A stretch of 64,000 nucleotides of DNA from Saccharopolyspora_C sp047200635. GTDB taxonomy: Bacteria; Actinomycetota; Actinomycetes; Mycobacteriales; Pseudonocardiaceae. A program made the translations under genes and the position numbers. The notes under the pieces were generated by a model, which was not told where the DNA came from, made no database searches, and was given only the letters and a program-made list of their open reading frames with translations. Location: the NCBI RefSeq assembly GCF_047200635.1, contig NZ_JBJZOI010000008.1:62001-126000 (forward strand). Reading direction: 5' to 3'. Shown here one piece after another: positions 24,299-32,328 of this stretch. Position 1 is the stretch's first letter. Each line of letters opens with the position of its first letter.

Positions 24299-26050
24299 GT
24301 GCGCGTGCTGTCGGTGGACCTCGGCACCTCCAACACGGTCGCGGTGCTGTCCGCGCACGGCAGGCCGCCGCGAGTCGTCGAGGTCGACGGCTCGGCGACG
24401 ATGCCGTCGGCCGTGTTCGCCACCGAGGACGGTGCGATCGTCGTGGGACGGGACGCGGAGCGCCGCGCGCGGCTCGACCCGTCCCGCTTCGAGCCGAACC
24501 CGAAGCGCCGCATCGACGAGGGCACCCTGCTGCTCGGGGACGCGATCATCACCGTCACCGACGCGATGGCCGCCGTGCTGCACCGCGTCGCCGAGGAGAC
24601 CACCCGCCAGCTCGGCGGTGCCCAGCCCGACGAGGTCCGGCTCACCCACCCCGCGCAGTGGGGCCCCACCCGCCGCACCGTGCTGCTGTCGGCGGCCCGG
24701 CTGGCCGGTTTCCGCGGCGAGCTGGTGCTGATCCCGGAGCCGGTCGCCGCCGCGGCGCACTTCGCCTCGTTCCCCGGGCGCGCGCTGCCGCCGGGCGGGG
24801 TGCTGGCGGTCTACGACCTCGGCGCGGGGACCTTCGACTGCGCCGTCGTCGGCGCCACCCCCGGTGGCTTCGCGGTGCTGGCCGAGGACGGGCTCGCCGA
24901 CCTCGGCGGCCTCGACGTGGACCAAGCGCTGCTGGAGCACGTCGGCCGCCAGGTCTCCAACAAGGACCCGCAGCGGTGGCAAGCCCTCCTGCGCCCGGGA
25001 ACCACCGCCGACCGCCGCGCTCAGCGCGCGCTGCGCGAGGACGTCCGGGAGGCCAAGGAGGTGCTGTCCCGGCACGTGCAGACCGAGGTGCCGATGCCGG
25101 AGCCCTTCGCCGACGTGCTGGTCACCCGGCAGGAGCTGGAGGCGCTGATCAGGCCGAGCCTGCGCCGCAGCGTCGAGATGCTGGCGGCGCTGCTGCGAGC
25201 CGGGGGAATGGGTCCGCAGCAACTCGCCGGGCTCTACCTGGTCGGTGGTTCCAGCCGGTTGCCGCTGGTCGCGAGCCTGATCGGGGAGGAGCTCGGCATC
25301 GTGCCCACCAGCCTCGACCAGCCGGAGACCGCCGTCGCGCTGGGCGCGCACCACGTGGCCCGCGACGGTGGCGCGGCGCGCACCGACCGCTCGGGATTCG
25401 CCCCGCCGACCCCGCCCGGCGGCTACCCGCCGCCCGCCTTCCCCGTCCCGCCGCCCGCGCCGGGCCGCACCTCCCGCCGCCCGCTGGTCCTCGGCGGCGC
25501 GCTCGCGGCCGCGCTCGTGCTGGTCGCGGCGGTGGTGCTGGCGGGAGCGCTCGGCGGTGGTGGCGCGGCGCCCGGGGCGGCGGAGTGCCGGGACGTCTCG
25601 GCCAGGGACGCGGAGGGCTTCACGCCCTGCCTGCGCGCGCTCGCGGGAGACCTGCCGGAGCGGGCGCACTGCGCGCCGGGCTGGCAGCGCCCGGTCCCCG
25701 GCCTGCGCGATCTCGGCGGGGTGGTCGTCTCCTGCGCGGAGGGCAATCCGGACGACGCCGCGCTCGTAATCTACGCGCACCTGGACTCGGTGGAGGCGGC
25801 GCGGGAGCGGGCGGAACTGCTGCTGATGTTCCACGGCGCGGCCGGCGGCGAGGTGCGCGCGGCCTGGTCCGGCGGCGGTCTCACCGGCCGCTACCGCGCG
25901 GTGGTGGGGGAGTCGGTGGGCACCGCCGTGTTCACGGCCGACGACCTCCCGGTGGTCGGCGCTGTGCTCACCCCGAACGGCGACCACCGGCTCACCCCGG
26001 ACGGCGTGGCCGACGAGTTCGAGCGGCTGGTGCAGCCGGGCGCCGCCTGA
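24299..26050 (+). CDS. Membrane-anchored Hsp70-like ATPase
   Basis: A 583-residue protein. Residues 1 to about 355 form an Hsp70/actin-like nucleotide-binding domain, with phosphate motif 1 (VDLGTSNTVAV), phosphate motif 2 (AVYDLGAGTFDCAVV) and the adenosine motif (GLYLVGGSSRLPLV). The DnaK substrate-binding domain and lid are absent. Instead a proline-rich linker (about 370-395) leads to one membrane helix (about 396-421) and an external-looking domain of about 160 residues with four Cys. By the positive-inside rule the ATPase would be cytoplasmic. GTG 24299 has GGAAGGA 8 nt upstream. Function is unknown; coupling of cytoplasmic ATP state to an external domain is inference. Confidence 0.88.
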   Translation: MRVLSVDLGTSNTVAVLSAHGRPPRVVEVDGSATMPSAVFATEDGAIVVGRDAERRARLDPSRFEPNPKRRIDEGTLLLGDAIITVTDAMAAVLHRVAEETTRQLGGAQPDEVRLTHPAQWGPTRRTVLLSAARLAGFRGELVLIPEPVAAAAHFASFPGRALPPGGVLAVYDLGAGTFDCAVVGATPGGFAVLAEDGLADLGGLDVDQALLEHVGRQVSNKDPQRWQALLRPGTTADRRAQRALREDVREAKEVLSRHVQTEVPMPEPFADVLVTRQELEALIRPSLRRSVEMLAALLRAGGMGPQQLAGLYLVGGSSRLPLVASLIGEELGIVPTSLDQPETAVALGAHHVARDGGAARTDRSGFAPPTPPGGYPPPAFPVPPPAPGRTSRRPLVLGGALAAALVLVAAVVLAGALGGGGAAPGAAECRDVSARDAEGFTPCLRALAGDLPERAHCAPGWQRPVPGLRDLGGVVVSCAEGNPDDAALVIYAHLDSVEAARERAELLLMFHGAAGGEVRAAWSGGGLTGRYRAVVGESVGTAVFTADDLPVVGAVLTPNGDHRLTPDGVADEFERLVQPGAA

Positions 26051-26167
26051 TCAGCGCCCGCGCTGGTTCCAGAACCAGCGCAGCGCCACGACGATGGCGA
26101 CCAGCAGCATCGCCGCGATCACCAGCTGGCCCAGCGGGCTGGACAACCCGGTCGGATCGGTCTGCAT
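26051..26167 (-). CDS. Small single-pass membrane protein (38 residues)
   Basis: A short reading frame beginning MQTDPTGLSSPLGQLVIAAM and ending in a helix plus basic tail (LRWFWNQRGR). It contains one clear hydrophobic helix (QLVIAAMLLVAIVVAL). A GTG at 26176, preceded by TACCGT and 6 nt on the minus strand, would add three residues and make it leaderless, divergent from the DUF3046 gene. It ends one base after the convergent Hsp70-like stop. Not recognised as a named family. A small membrane peptide is plausible from the composition, but the length makes it uncertain. Confidence 0.5.
   Translation of the reverse strand: MQTDPTGLSSPLGQLVIAAMLLVAIVVALRWFWNQRGR
26060..26081. terminator. Short hairpin at the end of the Hsp70-like gene
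   Basis: Perfect 9-bp stem GCGCTGGTT / AACCAGCGC with a 4-nt loop, 9 nt after the Hsp70-like stop and inside the 3' end of the small opposite-strand frame. Confidence 0.5.
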
Positions 26168-26218
26168 CGGCAGCACACCGCGACGGTACCCGCGGCCGCG
26201 CTGAGTACGCTGGGACCG

Positions 26219-26413
26219 ATGCGACACACCGATTTCCGCGAACGGATGGCTCAGGAGTTCGGCAGGCTGCGCGCCGAGATGCTCGCCGAGGACCACGTGA
26301 TGTCGGAGCTCGGCGGCCGCACGGTGGACCAGGCGCTGGAAGCGGGCTACCCGCCGAAGCAGGTGTGGCGGGCGCTGTGCGACAGCTTCGGGGTGCCCGC
26401 GGCCCGCCGCTGA
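26219..26413 (+). CDS. DUF3046 family protein (Rv2738c homologue)
   Basis: A 64-residue acidic-basic helical protein (RHTDFRERMAQEFG, then HVMSELGGRTVDQALEAGY, then VWRALCDSFGVPAARR) matching DUF3046. These are encoded next to recA throughout actinomycetes. Function is unknown; a role linked to RecA has only been inferred from gene order. ATG 26219 follows TACGCT by 7 nt, pointing to a leaderless transcript. Confidence 0.9.
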   Translation: MRHTDFRERMAQEFGRLRAEMLAEDHVMSELGGRTVDQALEAGYPPKQVWRALCDSFGVPAARR

Positions 26414-26495
26414 GCCCCTTCTGTCCCCCGTTCCGGTGCGGGACGGGTTTTCTGCCCCTCGTTGGAGTGACGGCACTGGCGTGTCGGCTCGTCGA

Positions 26496-26518
26496 TCGAA
26501 CATTCGTTCGCCTATGAT
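26496..26518 (+). promoter_or_regulatory. LexA box and -10 of the upstream recA promoter
   Basis: TCGAACATTCGTTCGC (26496-26511) matches the LexA consensus at 11 of 12 defined positions. It abuts the -10 hexamer TATGAT (26513-26518), so bound LexA would block this promoter. No strong -35 is seen. The transcript would have a leader of about 135 nt before recA. Confidence 0.8.
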
Positions 26519-26589
26519 CGGTGGCGTGGATCGGACGCGGTTGCGGACCGGCCTCCTCGCCGGAGCGGCGATCGGGCCAGCGCACCGGA

Positions 26590-26612
26590 GTGTCGGTCCC
26601 ACCCCGTAGCGT
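26590..26612 (+). promoter_or_regulatory. PafBC (RecA-NDp)-type second recA promoter
   Basis: GTGTCGGTC, 8 nt, TAGCGT. The mycobacterial LexA-independent damage promoter motif is TTGTCRGTG-N8-TAnnnT; here TGTCGGT, the 8-nt spacing and the TAnnnT are kept while the two outer bases differ. A start near 26619 leaves about 39 nt before recA. Confidence 0.65.
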
Positions 26613-26657
26613 CGTGCGAGCACGACGACAGTCCGACTTGACCGAGGTGGACCCCCG

Positions 26658-27698
<1,041 letters not shown>

Positions 27699-27703
27699 GC
27701 CCG

Positions 27704-28504
27704 GTGGTCTCGGAGGACGACTTCGCCGAGAGCCCCCGCCCGCGGCGTGGCGGCGGGCGGTCCGGCGGCGGAGGTGTGTGGCGCAGCACCGAGGGGCCTC
27801 CCGGTGGCCCGGGCCCCGAGAGCCCGGCCTCCGGCATCCCGGGCCCGGGGGATACCGGGGCCCGACCCGGCGCGGACAGCGCTCCGGCTCCCGGCAACCG
27901 CCGTCGGCGCAGCGCGAGGGCGGAGGGTCAGCTCCCGGAGCGCGACTCCGGACGGCAGCGCGACCCAGGACGGCAGCGGGAGGAACGTCCGCCCGGGGTG
28001 CCGCAATCCCCGGAGGCGCAGGCTCGCGACGTGGTGTACCGGCTGCTGGCGGTGCGCGCCCGCAGCCGATCCGAGCTGCGGCAGGCCCTGCTGCGCAAGG
28101 AGATCGACGAGGACGTGGCGGACGCGGTGCTGCAGAAGTTCGTCGACGCCGGGCTGGTGGACGACGCGGAGTTCGCCGAGGCCTGGGTCAACGAGCGGCA
28201 GCGCAATCGAGGCCTCGGACGCAAGGCGCTCGGCTACGAGCTGCGCCGCAAGGGCGTGGCGGAGGAGCTCGTCGCCGAGGCGCTCTCGGCGGTCGACGCC
28301 GAGTCGGAGGAGGAACGCGCGCGGGAACTGGTGCGCCGCAAGCTCCGCTCCGGCCGGGTGGACGACCGGGAGAAGCTGCTGCGGCGGCTGGTCGGGATGC
28401 TCGCCCGCAAGGGATACCCGGAGGGGCTGGCCTTCCGGGTGGTCAAGGACGAGCTCGACCGGGCGGAGCTGGACGCGGGGACGGACGACGCGGAGCTGCC
28501 GTGA
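27704..28504 (+). CDS. recX: Regulatory protein RecX with long N-terminal extension
   Basis: RecX binds RecA filaments and limits recombinase and coprotease activity. The RecX helical repeats occupy roughly residues 107-260 (ARDVVYRLLAVRARSRSELRQALLRKEID, VNERQRNRGLGRKALGYELRRKGV, LLRRLVGMLARKGYPEGLAFRVVKDEL, each read in parts). The preceding 100 residues are Gly/Pro/Arg-rich and low-complexity, making the protein 266 residues against about 174 in M. tuberculosis. GTG 27704, 5 nt after the recA stop, is the furthest start. A later start is possible, but none has an obvious ribosome site. Confidence 0.9.
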   Translation: MVSEDDFAESPRPRRGGGRSGGGGVWRSTEGPPGGPGPESPASGIPGPGDTGARPGADSAPAPGNRRRRSARAEGQLPERDSGRQRDPGRQREERPPGVPQSPEAQARDVVYRLLAVRARSRSELRQALLRKEIDEDVADAVLQKFVDAGLVDDAEFAEAWVNERQRNRGLGRKALGYELRRKGVAEELVAEALSAVDAESEEERARELVRRKLRSGRVDDREKLLRRLVGMLARKGYPEGLAFRVVKDELDRAELDAGTDDAELP

Positions 28505-28547
28505 CCGCGCCGCCGTCCAGTAGGCTGCCCGACCGGGCCTCCCCGAT

Positions 28548-28559
28548 GATCACGTGATC
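28548..28559. promoter_or_regulatory. Perfect palindrome GATCACGTGATC
   Basis: A 12-bp perfect palindrome 69 nt before the HAD phosphatase gene and downstream of a TAGGCT hexamer at 28520-28525, which could be a -10. It may be an operator; no binding protein can be named. Confidence 0.35.
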
Positions 28560-28628
28560 GCGCACTGGCGGACGCGCGGGTCGGCTCCGGGCGACCCGAC
28601 GAGCGCAGCCGAGCGGAACAGGGGTGTT

Positions 28629-29306
28629 ATGCGAGCCGGTGCTGGCACGGAGACGCGGCACATCGTGTGGGACTGGAACGGCACGTTGCTCGATGACAAC
28701 GAGGCCGTGGTCTCGGCGGTCAACTCGGTTTGCGCCGAGTTCGGCCGCGACCCGATCGACCTGGAGCGCTGGCGGTCGATCTTCAGTCGCCCGCTGCTGC
28801 AGTGCTACGAGCGGCTGCTGGAGCGCCCGCTGAGCCCGGCGGACTGGGACCGGCTCGACGTGCTCTACCACGGGCACTACCGGGAGCTGGTGCACACGGC
28901 CCGGCTCGCGGACGGAGTGCCGGAGGTGCTGCGCGAGTGGGCGGTCGCCGGCGGCACCCAGTCGTTGCTGTCGATGTGGTTCCACGACGAGCTGGTCCCG
29001 CTGATCACCGAGCTGGGGCTGCTGCCCCTGTTCGAGCGCGTCGACGGACTGCGCACCGACGTCGGCGGCGGCCCGAAGGCCGAACACCTGGGGCGGCACC
29101 TCGCGGAGCAGGGACTGCCTCCGGCCGACGTGGTGCTCATCGGCGATGTGGTGGACGACGCGCGGGCAGCGGAGGAGGTCGGCGCCGGGTGCGTCCTGGT
29201 GGCCACGGGCGTGATGAGCCGCGCCGCGCTGGAGGCGACCGGCGTCCCCGTCTTCGACTCGATCCCGCAGGCCGTCGAACGGATCAGCACCGAACGCGCG
29301 GCCTGA
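28629..29306 (+). CDS. HAD-superfamily phosphatase
   Basis: A 225-residue hydrolase with HAD motif I VWDWNGTLLDDNE (nucleophile Asp and acid/base Asp in D-x-N-G-T), a helical cap domain, a Lys in GGGPKAEHL and motif IV VLIGDVVDDARAAEE. Members remove phosphate from small metabolites such as phosphoglycolate or pyrophosphate; the substrate is unknown. ATG 28629 is preceded by AGGGG. The 124-nt gap after recX, with its own palindrome and possible -10, suggests a separate promoter. Confidence 0.88.
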   Translation: MRAGAGTETRHIVWDWNGTLLDDNEAVVSAVNSVCAEFGRDPIDLERWRSIFSRPLLQCYERLLERPLSPADWDRLDVLYHGHYRELVHTARLADGVPEVLREWAVAGGTQSLLSMWFHDELVPLITELGLLPLFERVDGLRTDVGGGPKAEHLGRHLAEQGLPPADVVLIGDVVDDARAAEEVGAGCVLVATGVMSRAALEATGVPVFDSIPQAVERISTERAA

Positions 29307-29318
29307 CCGGTCCCGCGG

Positions 29319-30065
29319 TCAGAACGGCGTCGGCGGTGAGGTGGTGACGATCCGGCGCCACGGGCCGTCGGGGACGTCGACCTCGTCGACGAAGCGCCAG
29401 CCCACCCGGTCCTGCGCCCCGTTGAGCCGGGTGAAGCCGAGGCAGCCGTTCAGCGCGGGGGAGACGTCCATCCCGGCCCCGTTGAACCGGGTGTTCGCCG
29501 GGCGCGCGTCGTCGTGCCCGAACACGTAGCGCGCGTCGTGGTACTCGGCGGGCCCGGCGTCCTGGATCTGTCCGAAGCAGGTGACGCCGCCCCGGACCAG
29601 TTGCACCCAGCGGTTCTTGAGGTAGCTGAAGGACCGGTCCCGTTCCCGCCCGGCGTAGCCGGGGTCCCGGCTCCACGGCACCACGCTCCCGCGCCGCGCG
29701 AAGGCGATCGGATCGTTCAGGTCGTCGAAGGGCAGGTCTAGGTAGAAGGGGTTCTCGCGCGGTGCCATCCGGGTGGGGAAGAACTCGTGGGCCGCGGTGC
29801 GGGGCTCCGTCTCGCACCTGCCGTCGATCAGCACCCCGTCGCAGCCGCCGTAGTGCCGCTGCCAGGCCGAGTCGTAGGCCGAGATCATCTGGCTGCCGTC
29901 CGAGGCGTCCGGATCGAGCACCTCCCCGACCCAGAAGGTCGTCGCCACGATCCGGGTGTGCCAGGGGTACGCGCGCCCGGACAGCACCGGCTCCTCATCC
30001 GCGCACGACGTGGCGATCAGCGCCGCCGCCAGCGCCACCACGGCGTGCGTCCGGGTGCTCGGCAT
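29319..30065 (-). CDS. Secreted lipoprotein of unknown function
   Basis: A 248-residue protein with a lipoprotein signal ending ALIATSC (Cys21). The mature part is rich in aromatic and charged residues (YPWHTRIVATTFWVGEVLDP, MAPRENPFYLDLPFDDLND) and has four further Cys that could form disulfides. I do not recognise a named domain. It begins 27 nt after the polysaccharide deacetylase stop on the same strand, so the two are probably co-transcribed and may act together on the envelope or on an external polysaccharide (inference). Confidence 0.8.
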   Translation of the reverse strand: MPSTRTHAVVALAAALIATSCADEEPVLSGRAYPWHTRIVATTFWVGEVLDPDASDGSQMISAYDSAWQRHYGGCDGVLIDGRCETEPRTAAHEFFPTRMAPRENPFYLDLPFDDLNDPIAFARRGSVVPWSRDPGYAGRERDRSFSYLKNRWVQLVRGGVTCFGQIQDAGPAEYHDARYVFGHDDARPANTRFNGAGMDVSPALNGCLGFTRLNGAQDRVGWRFVDEVDVPDGPWRRIVTTSPPTPF

Positions 30066-30092
30066 CCGCGTCCACCCCCGGTTCCTCGCCGC

Positions 30093-31499
30093 TCACAGGC
30101 ACGTCCACCGCCGGGGGACCCACCAGGCCAGCTCCCGGCAGGCGCTGTCGTTGCTCGCCTCGGAGTCGAGCCGCACCGCGTAGTCGTCGGTGGTGACCGA
30201 ACCCCGGGAGAACAGCGCGAGCCCGAAGCTGAGCCCGGTCGCCTCCTCCGGCACGGGCGGCGTGGTCCACCGCGCGAGCGCCCACCGCTCGGCCGGGCCG
30301 AAGGTGGGCCCGGCCGTCCAGTACCGCCACTGCCCGGCCCGGTCCCGGTAGTACACCGCGAACTGGGTCGGCGCGGTCGACTTGAACCAGGTGCTGAGCG
30401 CGTAGTTGCTCCCCGTCCGCACGGGCAGCGCGTACTCCCCGAGGTCCAGCGTGGACATCAGCTTCGCATCGCCCGACGTGAAGCGGGGCATGTCCAGCCG
30501 CTGCGCCCATTCGCCCTCGTGCGCGTCCCGGGTCCGGGTCCAGACCGGGGTGTTCTCGCCCCACCCGCCGGTCTGCCAGCCCAGCGGAGCCCCCTCCGGA
30601 CCCGGTTCCTCCAGCGAGGCGTTCACCGGGCGCACCCGCTCCTGCGGTGGCGGTGCGCGGTGCACGGGAGCGACCGCACCGCCGACGACCTCGTCCACCG
30701 TGCGCACGGCGGTGCCGCGCTGCCGCAGCCAGCCCGCGAACTCGTCGAGCACCTCCGGAGGCACGGCCAGCGGCCCGCAGGTGTCGCAGGTCTGGTGCAG
30801 CACCAGCGGGAGCCACCCGCCGCCGGAGTCCTCGACCCGCCGCACCGCTTCCTGCAGCTGGGCGGCGGTGGTCTCGCGGGTGACCATGCCCGGGGACTTG
30901 ATCGCGAACGGATCGGCGGGCGGCGTGGTCTCCCCGGCCGCGCAGTCCGGGCAGTCGCGGACCGAGTGCAGTCCGGCCATGGTCCGGGAGCTGTTGTAGC
31001 CGCACGCCCGCACCGCCCTGCGCACGCCCTCGTCGGATTCGTCGAACGGAGCGGTGAACGAGGTGACGCGGTAACCCCACCGGGTCAGGTTCGCCCGGTC
31101 GTCGCAGATCTGCCTGCGTCGCTCGTCGGGGCTGACCCGAGTCAGGTCGGAATGGGTGACGGTGTGCCCGCCGATCTCGTGCCCCGATCCGGCGATGTGC
31201 CGCAGGTCGTCGTGACCGAGGTAGCCGGGGCTGCCGATCGCCCCGGAGATGATGTAGAAGGTGCCGCGCATCCCGTGCCGCCGGAGCACGTCGGCGCCCG
31301 CGGTCTGCGAGGCGCTGCCGTCGTCGAAGGTGAAGCTGACGACGGTCCCCGGGCGCTCCGGCGCCGCGGGCCGTGCCGAGCCGGTCGGACCGCCCGGGCC
31401 GAGGGCGAGCAGCACGACCAGCAGCAGGGCGCCCGGGGCTCGCCGGGACCACGCGGGAGCGGGCCCCGGCCAGCGGCGAGGTGTGGCGCGCAGGTGCAT
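30093..31499 (-). CDS. Exported polysaccharide deacetylase with C-terminal sugar-binding-like domain
   Basis: A 468-residue exported protein: basic N-terminus and signal helix (GALLLVVLLALGPGG), then a NodB-type carbohydrate esterase 4 domain (about residues 55-260) with FTFDDGSASQT (metal/catalytic Asp pair) and GHEIGGHTVTHSDL (two His ligands). A C-terminal beta-rich domain (about 305-468) looks like a carbohydrate-binding module. It should remove N-acetyl or O-acetyl groups from an extracellular polysaccharide. ATG 31499 is chosen over a TTG 15 nt upstream. The lipoprotein gene follows at 27 nt. Confidence 0.88.
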   Translation of the reverse strand: MHLRATPRRWPGPAPAWSRRAPGALLLVVLLALGPGGPTGSARPAAPERPGTVVSFTFDDGSASQTAGADVLRRHGMRGTFYIISGAIGSPGYLGHDDLRHIAGSGHEIGGHTVTHSDLTRVSPDERRRQICDDRANLTRWGYRVTSFTAPFDESDEGVRRAVRACGYNSSRTMAGLHSVRDCPDCAAGETTPPADPFAIKSPGMVTRETTAAQLQEAVRRVEDSGGGWLPLVLHQTCDTCGPLAVPPEVLDEFAGWLRQRGTAVRTVDEVVGGAVAPVHRAPPPQERVRPVNASLEEPGPEGAPLGWQTGGWGENTPVWTRTRDAHEGEWAQRLDMPRFTSGDAKLMSTLDLGEYALPVRTGSNYALSTWFKSTAPTQFAVYYRDRAGQWRYWTAGPTFGPAERWALARWTTPPVPEEATGLSFGLALFSRGSVTTDDYAVRLDSEASNDSACRELAWWVPRRWTCL

Positions 31500-31601
31500 T
31501 CGGTGACCGCCCAAGCATCGAGGGTCTCCGACGCTACGCAGCGGTACCCGCCGCGCGGATGGCGCGCGAGGGGGAAACCGCCTACCGCGTTCGCGGGAGG
31601 T

Positions 31602-32225
31602 TCAGCCGAGGGCGGCGGCCTGCCGGGCCAGCGCCTCGATCTGTCCCCACTGCCCGGTCTCGAGGAGCTGCTTCGGCGCGAGCCAGGAGCCGCCGACGCA
31701 CCCCACGTTGGGCAGCGCCAGGTAGCGGCCCGCGTTGTCGGTGCCGATGCCGCCGGTGGGGCAGAACCGCAGCTGCGGCAGCGGACCGGCGAGCGACTTC
31801 AGGTACGGGACGCCGCCGCTGGCCTCGGCGGGGAAGAACTTCATCGCCGTCATCCCGCGTTCGGCCAGCCGCATCGCCTCGGAGGCGGTGCTGATCCCGG
31901 CGAGGCAGGGAAGCCCGCTGGCCTCGACGTCGTCGAGCAGCCGGTCGGTGCTGCCGGGGGTGACGAGGTAGCGGGCTCCGGCCTCGCGGGCCTTGTCGGC
32001 CTGCCCGACCTCGGTGATGGTGCCCGCGCCGACGACGATCTCCGGGACCTCGGCGGCGAGCCGTTCGATCGCGGGCAGCCCGGCGGAGGTCCGGAGGGTG
32101 ACCTCGATGGTGCGGATGCCGCCGCGCAGCAGCGCTTGGCCCAGCGGTACCGCGTGCGCGGCGTCGTCGAGCGCGACGACCGGGACGACGGGACTGAGGT
32201 CGAGCACTTCGGAGGCAGTCTTCAT
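31602..32225 (-). CDS. eda: KDPG/KHG aldolase (Entner-Doudoroff)
   Basis: A 207-residue aldolase that cleaves 2-keto-3-deoxy-6-phosphogluconate to pyruvate and glyceraldehyde-3-phosphate. The catalytic Glu is in IEVTLRT and the Schiff-base Lys in AMKFFPAEASGG; TGGIGTDN is the phosphate-binding loop. Length matches E. coli Eda (213). ATG 32225 has GGGTGA 8 nt upstream; GTG 32237 is possible. It follows edd by 103 nt with a hairpin in between. Confidence 0.95.
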   Translation of the reverse strand: MKTASEVLDLSPVVPVVALDDAAHAVPLGQALLRGGIRTIEVTLRTSAGLPAIERLAAEVPEIVVGAGTITEVGQADKAREAGARYLVTPGSTDRLLDDVEASGLPCLAGISTASEAMRLAERGMTAMKFFPAEASGGVPYLKSLAGPLPQLRFCPTGGIGTDNAGRYLALPNVGCVGGSWLAPKQLLETGQWGQIEALARQAAALG

Positions 32226-32282
32226 GGTGGTGTTCACCCGGTTTCCGTGAAACGCCTGTGCAGGCGGTGATCCTGTCATGCG

Positions 32283-32314
32283 GTGCGCGGGAGGTGCGGT
32301 GCCCACCCGCGCAC
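32283..32314 (-). terminator. Hairpin between edd and eda
   Basis: GTGCGCGGG (32283-32291) pairs perfectly with CCCGCGCAC (32306-32314) around a 14-nt loop. It may partially terminate or stabilise the edd transcript. Confidence 0.4.
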
Positions 32315-32328
32315 TCCGGTGCGGCGGC

